Positions 36,798 through 46,015 of a stretch of 64,000 nucleotides of DNA are shown here, piece after piece. The position numbers and the translations under genes were made by a program. Source of the stretch: Streptococcus penaeicida (GTDB lineage: Bacteria > Bacillota > Bacilli > Lactobacillales > Streptococcaceae); the NCBI RefSeq assembly GCF_002887775.1, contig NZ_LOCM01000015.1, forward strand, positions 95,616 to 159,615. The letters are read 5' to 3'. Position 1 is the first letter of the stretch. Each line of letters begins with the position of its first letter. The notes under the pieces were generated by a model, which was not told the DNA's origin, did no database searches, and worked only from the letters and a program-made list of their open reading frames with translations.

Positions 36798-37742
36798 TTA
36801 CCTTTCTTTTTTCAAAATACTGACCTTTGTCCCTTGATCAACTTGACTCTCTATTTTAATATCCAGTTGTAATTGATGAAGAATTGTTTTAGTCATAAAT
36901 AACCCTAAACCACTGGCTTTCTGGTGTTCATGGCCATTGAAACCTGTATAACCTTCTTCAAATAATCGAGGGATGTCTTCTGGAAGTATTCCAATACCAT
37001 TATCTGATATCTCAATACCATCATCTAGTTTAATAGAAATATGACCACCTTGAAGGGAGTATTTAATGGCATTATCAATAATTTGCATTAATGCAAAACG
37101 TAACCATTTTTTATCACTTGTTACTGTCCAATTTCCATCAATGGTAAAGCTGATATCTTTACTAAAACAAATCGGCGCCATTTCTTTCAGAATATCTTTT
37201 ACAATACCAGAAATGTCAAGTTTTTCAAAACGATAATCATCCTTATTTTGACTAAATTTTAAATAACTTAAAAGCTGGTTTAAATGATTTTCTAAATAGA
37301 GCAATTGGTTTTGCAATTCATTTTTTGATAAGTTATCTGTTTGAACCATTAAAGAGATTGCTGATAGTGGGATTTTCATTTGATGAGACCAAATCTTAAT
37401 TAAGGCATCAAGATCTTTTTGCCGAGATTTCTCAGAGTCCAATTGTTGATTCTGCTCAGCAATTACCCTAGAAATTAACCGTTTATATTCTAAATCACTT
37501 GGATTATCAAATGGTTCTAGTTCGTTTACATAACTAAATTCTTGTAATGTTTTTAGTTTGCGTCGAAATCTTAGATAGTGAGTAATCGTTACAAGAATGA
37601 TAAGTGTCACTGAAATCAGGCTAGCCGTTTGGAAATAGGTCAAAGGCAGATGATAGAGACTGAATACCAGTAGGTACATGAGAATGAGCAAGCAAAACTG
37701 AAGGTACCAGATTCGGTATTCTTTAAAAAATAATCTGATCAT
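36798..37742 (-). CDS. bceS: BceS-type intramembrane-sensing histidine kinase
   Basis: A 314-residue sensor kinase. Two N-terminal membrane helices (residues about 12-29 and 36-57) have almost no loop between them, the hallmark of intramembrane-sensing kinases that take their signal from a BceAB transporter. The phospho-acceptor His is in IKIWSHQMKIPLSA. The ATPase part shows DNAIKYS, ISDNGIGI and ASGLGLFMTK. It overlaps the response regulator by ATGA. It should respond to bacitracin or other cell-wall-active peptides. Confidence 0.9.
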   Translation of the reverse strand: MIRLFFKEYRIWYLQFCLLILMYLLVFSLYHLPLTYFQTASLISVTLIILVTITHYLRFRRKLKTLQEFSYVNELEPFDNPSDLEYKRLISRVIAEQNQQLDSEKSRQKDLDALIKIWSHQMKIPLSAISLMVQTDNLSKNELQNQLLYLENHLNQLLSYLKFSQNKDDYRFEKLDISGIVKDILKEMAPICFSKDISFTIDGNWTVTSDKKWLRFALMQIIDNAIKYSLQGGHISIKLDDGIEISDNGIGILPEDIPRLFEEGYTGFNGHEHQKASGLGLFMTKTILHQLQLDIKIESQVDQGTKVSILKKER

Positions 37743-38404
37743 TTTAGGATATAGCCTACTCCTCTCACGGTGTGAATATAATCAAAATCAATATCTAATA
37801 ATTTCTTTCTCAAGCGAGTCATATTAACATTTAATGTATTTTGATCAATAAATTGGTCATTATCCCATAAGGATTTTAAAAGCTCTTCTTTACTAACAAT
37901 AGCTCCTTGATTACTAAATAAGAGAGAAAGAATTTTATGCTCAGTTGGTGATAAGGATATCTTTTGATCTCCTTTACTTAAACTTGAGTCAAAATGAAGT
38001 TGATATTCTAAATAAGTTAGACTATCTGCAGCAAATTGAGTTACTCTCCGTAGAAATGCTGCTATTTTAGCGTCTAAGATAGTCAGAGAGAATGGTTTGG
38101 TAATGTAGTCATCACCTCCCATGTTAAGAGCCATGACTGCATCCATCTCATCATTGGAGCTAGAAATAAATATTATAGGAACAGTGGATCGTTTTCGAAT
38201 TTCACTTGTCCAATAAAAACCATTAAAAAATGGCAAGGTAATATCCATAAGGATTAAGTCAGGTTCAAAATCTAAGATTTCATTTTTGATATCCCTAAAA
38301 TTGGTGACGGCAGCAACCTGATAGTCTTTTTCTAAATGTGATTTTAAAAGAGAGAGGATAGTTGGATCATCTTCCACTAAGTAAATTTTCATGGTTTTCT
38401 TCAT
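37739..38404 (-). CDS. bceR: BceR-type response regulator (OmpR family)
   Basis: A 221-residue regulator. The receiver domain has the acidic pair in YLVEDDPT and the phospho-Asp in LILMDITLPFFNG. The C-terminal winged helix ends LRKKLLDIDFDYIHTVRGVG. The start is either MKKT at 38404 or MKIY at 38392. Neither has a strong ribosome site. It lies downstream of bceAB but after a hairpin, so it can be expressed separately. Confidence 0.9.
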   Translation of the reverse strand: MKKTMKIYLVEDDPTILSLLKSHLEKDYQVAAVTNFRDIKNEILDFEPDLILMDITLPFFNGFYWTSEIRKRSTVPIIFISSSNDEMDAVMALNMGGDDYITKPFSLTILDAKIAAFLRRVTQFAADSLTYLEYQLHFDSSLSKGDQKISLSPTEHKILSLLFSNQGAIVSKEELLKSLWDNDQFIDQNTLNVNMTRLRKKLLDIDFDYIHTVRGVGYILK

Positions 38405-38418
38405 AGCTCTATTCTAAC

Positions 38419-38444
38419 AAAAAAGTAGCGAAAATACGCTACTT
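38419..38444 (-). terminator. hairpin between bceAB and bceRS
   Basis: On the minus strand AGTAGCG and CGCTACT pair and are followed by a run of T. It can act as a terminator or attenuator for bceAB and separates it from the regulator genes. Confidence 0.75.
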
Positions 38445-38447
38445 CTG

Positions 38448-40412
38448 CTACCTTTCAATGATTTTATAATAAGTTCGACTTGTTAAGCGATATATCAAAA
38501 AATAAATACTAATAATAACCAATATAGTTAGACTACTTACCAAGTAAATCATAGGACTATTGGTGACACCAAAGAGCAATAGCATTTGGTTCAACATGAC
38601 CGAAGCAACTATATAATGCAATACTGCGAAGGCAATGGGGGTAAAGAAAACCAAAAGTAACTGTGAATTAATGGTTTTCTTGACTTGTTGCTTAGACATA
38701 CCGACTTCCTGTAAGATTTTGTAGGATTTTTTATCAAGGTGTCCTTCTGTATATTGTTTATAATAGATTATTAATGCTGCACCAAGAATAAAACTTAGCC
38801 CTAAAATAAAGCCTGTAAAGAGAAAACCACCTGAAATGGCATAGAATTCTTTTTTAAACTGATCTCTCTGTTCGAGATGACCAACATATTTGTCGTTGAT
38901 ACTCAAGACACCTTTCTCATCTAGCAAACGACCTACCTCTTGTTTGGACATATCAGTCATACTAATTAAGGATAAACTTGCAGGATATTTCGGATAGCGA
39001 TTGTAACGTTTGAGTAATGCATTGAAAACAGCTTGATTTTTTACAACGATGACAGAAGGATTGTAGGTATTAACTGTTTCAGGGTGAGAAACTGTTTTAA
39101 GATTTTTTTTGACTTTTAGTGATAGTCCCAGAAAATCAAGTTTTTCCAAACGACTGTTGCCCTTTTGCTTATAAAAGAGAATTTCATTAGTCGCAAGGTC
39201 GGGGATTTTATTACCAAGTGCTTTGAAGTCAGCAGCTGTAATAAGGTAAGAATAGGATAAGGAAGCATAATTTGGATTTTTTAGCCCTGCTTCTGTAATT
39301 GAGACTGATTTTTTATTCTCTAATTGAAAGTTTATCATCGCACTTGTATAAGTGATAAATTCTTCCGAAGACCGATCTAAGGGTTTTAAAACAGATGCTT
39401 CAAAATAGTGCTGAAGTTCCTTCTGATTTTTTCCCTCAAGGAGAATTTTGGTGTTTTTAGGAAAAATCTCATTAGTTTGATATTCAGTATTGTTATATAA
39501 AGCTGTTGTAGTCGCTATTGCAACAAAGGCCATGACTGCTAATAGAGTAATATTCGCTAGACCGACGGCATTTTGTTTCATCCGGAAAATCATTTGGGAA
39601 GTCGAAACAAAATGTTCAGGTTTATAGAAATAATCTTTTTGTGCTTTTTTATGTTTTAAGTACCAAGTCATAAACGAAATATAAAAGAGATAAGTTCCTA
39701 TAATTACAAAGAGAACAGCGATAAAAAAGCGATAAATAACAGCTAAGGCAGCTAATTTAGTGGAGGTTATTGAAAGATAATAACCAATACTTATTGCAAT
39801 AATAGCAATGCTAGCAAGTAAAATATTCCCCTTGGGTTCTTTTTCCCCCTGTTCTTGGTCTTTAAAAAGCATTAATGGTGATGTCTGACGAACTTTGAAA
39901 AGTCCAATAATCATGAGTAGGACAAAAATCAAGGCAAAAATAAGACTGGTTTGAACAAAAGCAGTTGGGGCAATTTCTAATTGTAATTTGTTATAGTGAA
40001 CCAAATTGACAAAAATCAAATAAAAGAGATGTGAGAAAATATAGGAAGCAATTGAACCAATAATGACAACTGCAAGAAAGAGGATCCACAGCTCTAAAAC
40101 AGAAATAAATCCAATTTGTTTTTTGGTCATTCCGAGAATATTGTATAAGCCAAATTCACGGCTCCTTTGTTTCAAAAGAAAATTGTAACTATAAATTTCC
40201 ATGATAGTAGCAAAAATAGTTAGAACCACTGCCGCCAATCCTAAAAGAATTTTGCCATTTTGCATTCCTTTTGAGATAGGACTCATTAAAATAATCGTAA
40301 CGATACCGTTTAACATAAATAGAACTGAACTTGCTAGTAAAAACGGTGCTACTACTTCTTTTGATTTTTTAAGATTATTCCAGGCTAATTTGAGGTAAAA
40401 CATGTCACTCAC
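38448..40412 (-). CDS. bceB: BceB-type ABC transporter permease
   Basis: A 654-residue permease with about ten membrane helices and a large extracytoplasmic domain (residues about 300-510), as in BceB/MbrB. FtsX-type segments occur at both ends (SREFGLYNILGMTKKQIGFI; SYKILQEVGMSKQQVKKTI). With BceA it frees lipid carrier targets from bacitracin or lantibiotics and signals to the kinase. It overlaps bceA by 8 bases. Confidence 0.92.
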   Translation of the reverse strand: MSDMFYLKLAWNNLKKSKEVVAPFLLASSVLFMLNGIVTIILMSPISKGMQNGKILLGLAAVVLTIFATIMEIYSYNFLLKQRSREFGLYNILGMTKKQIGFISVLELWILFLAVVIIGSIASYIFSHLFYLIFVNLVHYNKLQLEIAPTAFVQTSLIFALIFVLLMIIGLFKVRQTSPLMLFKDQEQGEKEPKGNILLASIAIIAISIGYYLSITSTKLAALAVIYRFFIAVLFVIIGTYLFYISFMTWYLKHKKAQKDYFYKPEHFVSTSQMIFRMKQNAVGLANITLLAVMAFVAIATTTALYNNTEYQTNEIFPKNTKILLEGKNQKELQHYFEASVLKPLDRSSEEFITYTSAMINFQLENKKSVSITEAGLKNPNYASLSYSYLITAADFKALGNKIPDLATNEILFYKQKGNSRLEKLDFLGLSLKVKKNLKTVSHPETVNTYNPSVIVVKNQAVFNALLKRYNRYPKYPASLSLISMTDMSKQEVGRLLDEKGVLSINDKYVGHLEQRDQFKKEFYAISGGFLFTGFILGLSFILGAALIIYYKQYTEGHLDKKSYKILQEVGMSKQQVKKTINSQLLLVFFTPIAFAVLHYIVASVMLNQMLLLFGVTNSPMIYLVSSLTILVIISIYFLIYRLTSRTYYKIIER

Positions 40413-41163
40413 CTCCTAATAAACCAGTCATGGCTAAAGAGATATCCTTTGAGAATTGTGTAGTGCTTTTATCAGCCCGATACATTTGGTGGAAGATACG
40501 ACCATCCTTAATAAAGAGAACGCGTTTTGCATGACTAGCTGCATTGGCTGAGTGGGTAACCATCAAGATAGTTTGACCATCCATATTGATATCTTCAAAG
40601 AGGTTTAAGAGATCTTCTGAGTTACGGTAATCCAGAGCTGCAGTAGGTTCATCCGCCAATAACAACTTAGGATTGGTGATTAAGCTACGTGCAATAGCGA
40701 CACGTTGCTTCTGTCCACCTGAAATTTCAAAAGGACGTTTGTCCAACAAGTCTTCAATCCTAAGCTTAGGAGCAAGTTGATCTAAACGGCGACTCATTTC
40801 TTTATAGGGTTTGCGGTCTAAGACTAGCGGTAGAAAAATATTATCTCTAATAGATAAAGTATCTAAGAGGTTAAATTCCTGGAAAACAAAACCTAAGTGA
40901 TGCAAACGAAACTGTGCCAACTGATTCTCTTTAATTTTTGTAATATCTTTACCTTCAAGCAAGACCGATCCACTGGTTGGCTTTTCTAAGGTTGCAAGAA
41001 TATTTAATAGGGTTGATTTACCAGATCCAGATTCCCCCATAATGGCGATAAACTCACCTTGGTCGACCTTAAAGTCAACGTCCTGCAAGGCCCTTGTCTC
41101 TTCTTTTGAGAAACGGGTCCGAAATACTTTTTCTAAATGTTGAATGTCTAATAGCATATGCAT
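40405..41163 (-). CDS. bceA: BceA-type ABC transporter ATPase
   Basis: A 252-residue ATPase of the MacB/BceA class. It shows Walker A (GESGSGKSTLL), the signature ISGGQKQRVAIARSL and Walker B (KLLLADEPTAALD). It starts at ATG 41163. It is the first gene of bceAB and is divergent from the PASTA gene, with the probable operator between them. In S. mutans the same set is known as mbrABCD. Confidence 0.93.
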   Translation of the reverse strand: MHMLLDIQHLEKVFRTRFSKEETRALQDVDFKVDQGEFIAIMGESGSGKSTLLNILATLEKPTSGSVLLEGKDITKIKENQLAQFRLHHLGFVFQEFNLLDTLSIRDNIFLPLVLDRKPYKEMSRRLDQLAPKLRIEDLLDKRPFEISGGQKQRVAIARSLITNPKLLLADEPTAALDYRNSEDLLNLFEDINMDGQTILMVTHSANAASHAKRVLFIKDGRIFHQMYRADKSTTQFSKDISLAMTGLLGGE

Positions 41164-41272
41164 CTCCTTTTATCATTATAACTTTTTTTGGGAATTAATG
41201 TCTGAAGACTTATTAACACTTACTATTATAGTTTTCTATCAAGCTTGCAAACTTACAGGCTACGCTTGAAAT

Positions 41273-41288
41273 CTTACAATTTTGTAAG
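41273..41288. promoter_or_regulatory. inverted repeat in the bceA / PASTA divergent region
   Basis: CTTACAA-TT-TTGTAAG, perfect 7-bp arms. A half site ACTTACAG lies about 25 bases away (from 41251). It is about 110 bases upstream of bceA and about 70 upstream of the PASTA gene. BceR-type regulators bind inverted repeats in this position. Confidence 0.5.
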
Positions 41289-41356
41289 TTTTCAAAAAGG
41301 GAATCAGTCCTTCTTCTGCTATAATAGACTTAAGAATTCCCCTAAAGGAGAGTATT

Positions 41357-41842
41357 ATGGTTAAAATCAGTAAATTTTCGAAATCATTCGGTGTTTTCGG
41401 CAAGATTATCTCTATCATCCCAGATACAACAGAAATTATTGGTAAAGGCCTAGATAATGGCCGTCCCATAGTTGAAAAATACATGGATCAAAAGCAAGCT
41501 CGAGAAGAGAAATTAAAAAGTCTCGATAATGTCATTAATCTTCCTGTTGAGGAAGCTAGACAACATCTAGAAAAACAAGGTTTTATTGTCGCAACAATTC
41601 CTGTCCGTCCAGATAAAAAGTGGTTAAAAGCTTCTTTAGATGAAGTGGTTATTATGTCTCCTCGGTCTGGGAAATTACCAGTCGGTAGTCTGGTAAAACT
41701 TTACTATATCACTTATGATGTTCTTGAAAAGAGTCAAGAAATCTTAGATCAAGAAAACTTACGAGTTGTTGAACGCAATCAAAAAATTGCGGATACTTTT
41801 GATAGTTTTAAACACATCAAACTACCTTTTAGTCGAAAATAG
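41357..41842 (+). CDS. small PASTA-domain protein
   Basis: A 161-residue protein with one PASTA-like domain (residues about 60-115: NLPVEEARQHLEKQGFIVAT and VVIMSPRSGKLPVGSLVKLY). It has a basic-hydrophobic N-terminus without a clear signal peptide. PASTA domains usually bind cell-wall muropeptides in kinases and PBPs. An intracellular or unanchored version is unusual. AAAGGAGAG precedes ATG 41357. It is monocistronic, with a strong terminator. Confidence 0.75.
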   Translation: MVKISKFSKSFGVFGKIISIIPDTTEIIGKGLDNGRPIVEKYMDQKQAREEKLKSLDNVINLPVEEARQHLEKQGFIVATIPVRPDKKWLKASLDEVVIMSPRSGKLPVGSLVKLYYITYDVLEKSQEILDQENLRVVERNQKIADTFDSFKHIKLPFSRK

Positions 41843-41868
41843 CCCTTTTAGAAGAATACGTTTAGCAA

Positions 41869-41900
41869 GAAAGCACCCACTTAACTAGCGGGTGCTTTCT
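41869..41900 (+). terminator. terminator after the PASTA gene
   Basis: AGAAAGCACCC and GGGTGCTTTCT around ACTTAACTAGC-type loop. Confidence 0.8.
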
Positions 41901-42004
41901 CTTATATTAATCTACTTGATACATCATTTGTTTCAAGTAGAGATGAAACTTTTATCCTTTTGAGTCTAGTAGACTTTAAACTCATAAACGACTAACTTTT
42001 TTTC

Positions 42005-43339
42005 TTAGTTGGCTAAGTAAGGTTCTAAATCGCGCAATGACCGTTCTGCAATGGCTTCATAGCGTTCTTTTTTATCGCGGATGCGTGGGCCTTCTAATTC
42101 TTTGATAATTCCAAAGTTAACATTCATTGGTTGGAAATGTTTACTGTCAGTATGAGTGACATAATGCGGTAAACTACCAATAGCAGTTGTTTCTGGGAAG
42201 ATAACTTCTGCTTCACCTTTAAATTTCTTAACGGCATTGATACCAGCTACAAGACCTGATGCGGCTGACTCAACATAACCTTCAACCCCTGTCATTTGAC
42301 CTGCAAAGAATAAATTCTCATTGGCGCGTGATTGGAAGGTTTGTTTCAATAAGTTTGGGGAATCCATATAAGAGTTACGGTGCATCACACCATAGCGGAC
42401 GAATTCTGCATTTTCCAGTCCAGGAATCATTTGGAAGACACGTTTTTGTTCGCCCCACTTCAAGTGTGTTTGGAATCCAACCATATTGTATAGGCTTCCT
42501 GCTGCGTTATCTTGTCGCAATTGAACAACAGCATATGGTGTCTTAAATTCGCCATCACGTGGTCCAGTATAGTCTTCTGGATATTCTAAACCAACTGGTT
42601 TCATCGGTCCATAAAGCATGGTTTTAATTCCACGTTTGGCCATGACTTCAATTGGCATGCAGCCTTCGAAGTATTTTTCTTTTTCAAAGGAATTTAAGGG
42701 TGCTTCTTCTGCTGTTGTTAAAGCTTCATGGAATGCCATAAATTCTTCTTTGGTCATTGGACAATTTAGGTAAGCAGCTTCCCCTTTATCATAACGAGAT
42801 TTAAGATAAACTTTCTCCATGTTAATGGTTGATTTTTCAATGATTGGTGCTGCGGCATCGTAGAAATAAAATCCGTCACCACCGTTTAGGGCGTGGATTT
42901 TTTCAGCAAGGGCATCTGATGTTAAAGGACCAGTCGCAATTACTGTAATAGCATCATTTGGAATCTCTGTGATTTCTCCTCGGATGACCTCGATCAGTGG
43001 ATGATTTTCCAGCTCAGCTGTGACAGCTTCGGCATAACCAACGCGGTCAACTGCCATGGCACCACCTGCTGGAACGCGGTGCAATTCTCCAGCTCTCATA
43101 ATAATCGAATCAAGTCGACGCATCTCTTCTTTAAGAAGACCAACTGCATTGGTTAGGCTATCCCCACGGAAGGAATTGGAGCAGACCAACTCAGCAAAGT
43201 TCGTGGTTTTATGTTGAGGAGTTGCTTTAACGCCGCGCATCTCGTAAAGTTTAACGGGAATGCCACGTTTAGCAATCTGGTAAGCAGCTTCTGATCCCGC
43301 AAGACCAGCGCCGACAACATTAATATAAGATTGAGACAA
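42005..43339 (-). CDS. trmFO: tRNA (uracil-54-C5) methyltransferase, folate-dependent
   Basis: A 444-residue flavoenzyme that methylates U54 of tRNA with methylene-tetrahydrofolate. The N-terminal FAD loop reads [20 protein letters not shown], followed by [20 protein letters not shown] and the C-terminal [19 protein letters not shown]. It starts at TTG 43339 (SQSYINVV), because AAAGAGGT lies upstream on the minus strand and streptococcal TrmFO begins there. The longer frame starting further upstream would be out of line with the family. Confidence 0.93.
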   Translation of the reverse strand: MSQSYINVVGAGLAGSEAAYQIAKRGIPVKLYEMRGVKATPQHKTTNFAELVCSNSFRGDSLTNAVGLLKEEMRRLDSIIMRAGELHRVPAGGAMAVDRVGYAEAVTAELENHPLIEVIRGEITEIPNDAITVIATGPLTSDALAEKIHALNGGDGFYFYDAAAPIIEKSTINMEKVYLKSRYDKGEAAYLNCPMTKEEFMAFHEALTTAEEAPLNSFEKEKYFEGCMPIEVMAKRGIKTMLYGPMKPVGLEYPEDYTGPRDGEFKTPYAVVQLRQDNAAGSLYNMVGFQTHLKWGEQKRVFQMIPGLENAEFVRYGVMHRNSYMDSPNLLKQTFQSRANENLFFAGQMTGVEGYVESAASGLVAGINAVKKFKGEAEVIFPETTAIGSLPHYVTHTDSKHFQPMNVNFGIIKELEGPRIRDKKERYEAIAERSLRDLEPYLAN

Positions 43340-43448
43340 TAGACTAATACCTCTTTGGAAAGTAACTTTCCACAAATCTTTCTATAAATTTACTTGCTAT
43401 ATTATAGCAAACTTTTTTCTAAAAGCAAAAAGTGTTGGTTTCATGTTT

Positions 43449-43466
43449 ACATAACTATAGTTATGT
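43449..43466. repeat. 18-bp perfect palindrome, copy B
   Basis: ACATAACTATAGTTATGT, a perfect palindrome, is nearly identical to 35839-35856. It lies upstream of trmFO and just after the DUF3307 gene end. Confidence 0.6.
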
Positions 43467-43471
43467 TTTAA

Positions 43472-44191
43472 TCAAAAGAAACAAATCCAAGATGCTACGA
43501 AAACACTTAAGATACTAAAGAGTGATCCAATCAAATAATACTCAGCAAAGGCTGGATTTTCAGATATTTTATTATATCGAGCTATGGATTTTGCGGTAAA
43601 AACTAAGCCAATTGAAGCGTATTGGCCCATAACCATGCATATGCCAATAATTATCCGTTCCAAGATCCCAATGGTTGCTCCTGCACCATTAATCGTATCC
43701 ATTCTTCCTTGCAATTCTGGTTGGTACTTACTGAAAAAGATTTTGAAGATAATATTACATGGTTTAGAAATGATTAATAAAAAGAGAAAAACCAATAAAA
43801 ATTGTGGATTGAGCCAATCTGGACAATTAATTTGAGTGAATTGACTAGCAACAAGTGCAATTACAGACAGATGTAACACTTGGTCGATGATAAATAGCCA
43901 TTCTTTTCTAAGTTTTGCTCTTTGACTGATAACTGGCTTCATAAAATCAATGAAACTATGGCTGATAACTATTATTAGACTTGCCAACCAAATGGAAGGA
44001 ATCAATATTGTAAGCAAGACTAAAGGAATGGTAATAACAATAATATGGTAAATCAAATATGTCTTATCCATTTCCTTAAGGTCAGCCATTTTCTGACTTT
44101 GCAAATGATAATCTGACAAAAAATGGGAAATCAATAATAAAGTGAGTATTGGATGGGTTTGCAGATAGGGAGATAAACCATGTAGGGTCAT
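43472..44191 (-). CDS. DUF3307-family membrane protein
   Basis: A 239-residue membrane protein with about six helices. The N-terminus, LLISHFLSDYHLQSQKMADL, has the His/Asp pattern of DUF3307. The function is unknown. The start overlaps the satD stop (ATGA), so it is translationally coupled to that gene. The pair likely forms one functional unit. Confidence 0.8.
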   Translation of the reverse strand: MTLHGLSPYLQTHPILTLLLISHFLSDYHLQSQKMADLKEMDKTYLIYHIIVITIPLVLLTILIPSIWLASLIIVISHSFIDFMKPVISQRAKLRKEWLFIIDQVLHLSVIALVASQFTQINCPDWLNPQFLLVFLFLLIISKPCNIIFKIFFSKYQPELQGRMDTINGAGATIGILERIIIGICMVMGQYASIGLVFTAKSIARYNKISENPAFAEYYLIGSLFSILSVFVASWICFF

Positions 44192-44856
44192 GCGGTCTCC
44201 TTTCCAGTTTTTTCTTGGATCAATTGCAGAGCACTTTGACGTGTTCGTAGATAGACTTTAATATTACTACTTTTGAGGCGTTTAGATAAGGCGCTAGGAC
44301 TTAAATTGAGTCGCTTAGCAATTTCCCCCTGGTCAAACTGTTCATCAAAATAATTCGCCTCTATAAGCGCGTGGAAGACATCTAATTGACTAGCACGCCA
44401 ACTGCTTTTGATAGCCTCTCCAGCAGATAAGAGACTGTTCAGAATGTCTTCTTCTGGTTCCTGACCAGTTCGGATGGCGATTTGCGTATGCCCGTAATCA
44501 TTTTTTTGGTGGATATAATTAATAGCCTCTCTTGCCTTCCAATAGGCAGGTCCATCAGCCCCAATACTGATTTGAGGATTTATTGCTGTTAAAATATCAC
44601 CTAGTCCTAGGCCAAAGCGGATGGAAAAATCAGCCATTTCGTGATTAATTTGATCAATAATTTGGAAAATTGGGGCTTCTAGGGTAAATAATCCTTGAAA
44701 TTCATCACCTAGCGTTAGGGAAAGATTGGAAACCAGACAGTTTTCGTATTGTTGGTTTATTTTTTCCAAAACCTGATGGAATTGTTCTTGAGCCTGATTG
44801 CGATTTGCTAATTGTTTTGACTGAATCAGATCACCAATTAATGCTAAATAGACCAT
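44188..44856 (-). CDS. satD: SatD-family protein with HTH
   Basis: A 222-residue protein of the SatD family (named from the S. mutans sat operon). It starts MVYLALIGDLIQSKQLANRN and has NLSLTLGDEFQGLF. A C-terminal helix-turn-helix, GEIAKRLNLSPSALSKRLKS, suggests DNA binding. AAGGAG precedes ATG 44856. Three copies of a 14-bp repeat directly upstream make autoregulation likely. It is followed by a DUF3307 membrane protein. Confidence 0.82.
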   Translation of the reverse strand: MVYLALIGDLIQSKQLANRNQAQEQFHQVLEKINQQYENCLVSNLSLTLGDEFQGLFTLEAPIFQIIDQINHEMADFSIRFGLGLGDILTAINPQISIGADGPAYWKAREAINYIHQKNDYGHTQIAIRTGQEPEEDILNSLLSAGEAIKSSWRASQLDVFHALIEANYFDEQFDQGEIAKRLNLSPSALSKRLKSSNIKVYLRTRQSALQLIQEKTGKETA

Positions 44857-44876
44857 AATATTCTCCTTTTATAAAG

Positions 44877-44946
44877 TCCATTATAACAGACATTATTTAA
44901 AAAGTCCATTATAACGGAAAGAATATGCTTTTTCCGTTATAATGGA
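44877..44946. promoter_or_regulatory. three-repeat operator upstream of satD
   Basis: TCCATTATAACAGA (44877-44890) and TCCATTATAACGGA (44905-44918) are direct repeats 28 bases apart. TCCGTTATAATGGA (44933-44946) is the exact inverse of the second, again 28 bases on. Repeats overlap possible -10 boxes (TATAAT read from either strand). It looks like an operator, and SatD's HTH is the candidate ligand. Confidence 0.7.
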
Positions 44947-44968
44947 AACTTTGCTTTCCTATATAGTA

Positions 44969-45010
44969 AAAAAATATCAAGTGATCTGATTGACCACTTG
45001 ATATTTTTTA
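44969..45010. terminator. terminator after the D-lactate dehydrogenase gene
   Basis: AATATCAAGTG and CACTTGATATT with A/T flanks. It overlaps the last bases of the dehydrogenase gene on the minus strand. Confidence 0.75.
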
Positions 45011-46000
45011 ATTTACGCGATTGTCAGTTGTCCCAGTAGTAACTACGTCGACAGTTGCATTTAAAGCACCTTCTACAAGGTTTTTCACCGCTTCATCTGT
45101 GTAATAAGCAGCATGAGGAGTATAGATTACTTTAGGATGATTAATTAAGTCGAGGAAGAGTTTATCTGTAATTTCTTGACCTTGGAAATTTTTAGGAATA
45201 TATGGTCCTTCAAATTCATAAGTATCAATACCAGCACCAGCTATGAGGTCTTGATCTAAAGCATCAAGTAAATCTCTTGTTTCAATTAAAGCACCGCGAG
45301 CCATGTTTAACAGAATAGCATCTTTTTTGAATTGCTTGAAGATTTCAGCATTGAAGAAATGGATATTTTCAGCTGTTGGTGGCATATGTAAGGAAATCAC
45401 GTCAGCATCCTTAATAGCTTCTAGAATACTATCTTTATATTCCAATACCTCAGCTGCTTTTTCGCTTCTATAAACATCAAAACCAACAACTTTACAACCA
45501 AAGCCTTTGAAAATTTTAGCAGCAGAAAGTCCAATTCGACCTGTCCCAATAATGGCTACAGTCATATCACCTAAAACACGACCACGAACAGGCAAGTTCC
45601 ATGTAAAGTTTTGTTCTTTAACATTAGCACGAATTAATTCAATTTTACGGATTAAATTTAAAGCAATTGCTACTGTAAATTCAGCTATTGATTCTGGAGA
45701 ATAGCTTGGAACATTCGAAATAATGATGCCATTTTCTTTAGCTAACTCCAAGTTGTACATATCAACTCCGGCACTACGTTGAGCAATTTGTTTGATCCCC
45801 ATTTCTTTCAAAAGCGGGTAAACAGCATCATCTAGTGGCCCTATTTGAGCATTAGCAATACCATCAAACCCATACGCTTCTTTCACAGACTCGGCAGTTA
45901 AAGGTCCTTCATTAAGTGAAATTTCGATTTGATTATTTTTAGCCCATTGCTCAGCGAGCACAGCTTCTTCTCCACGAACATTATATAATTTAATTTTCAT
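45008..46000 (-). CDS. D-lactate dehydrogenase (D-2-hydroxyacid dehydrogenase family)
   Basis: A 330-residue NAD-dependent dehydrogenase. It shows the Rossmann motif MTVAIIGTGRIGLSAAKIFK and the catalytic Arg (LLNMARGALIET), Glu (AGIDTYEFEGPY) and His (VIYTPHAAYYTDEA). It interconverts pyruvate and D-lactate or a similar 2-hydroxyacid. It lies 15 bases downstream of a PTS_EIIC_2-like gene and opposite a LysR regulator, a conserved group whose substrate is not known here. Confidence 0.9.
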   Translation of the reverse strand: MKIKLYNVRGEEAVLAEQWAKNNQIEISLNEGPLTAESVKEAYGFDGIANAQIGPLDDAVYPLLKEMGIKQIAQRSAGVDMYNLELAKENGIIISNVPSYSPESIAEFTVAIALNLIRKIELIRANVKEQNFTWNLPVRGRVLGDMTVAIIGTGRIGLSAAKIFKGFGCKVVGFDVYRSEKAAEVLEYKDSILEAIKDADVISLHMPPTAENIHFFNAEIFKQFKKDAILLNMARGALIETRDLLDALDQDLIAGAGIDTYEFEGPYIPKNFQGQEITDKLFLDLINHPKVIYTPHAAYYTDEAVKNLVEGALNATVDVVTTGTTDNRVN

Positions 46001-46015
46001 AGTGTCTTTCCTTTT

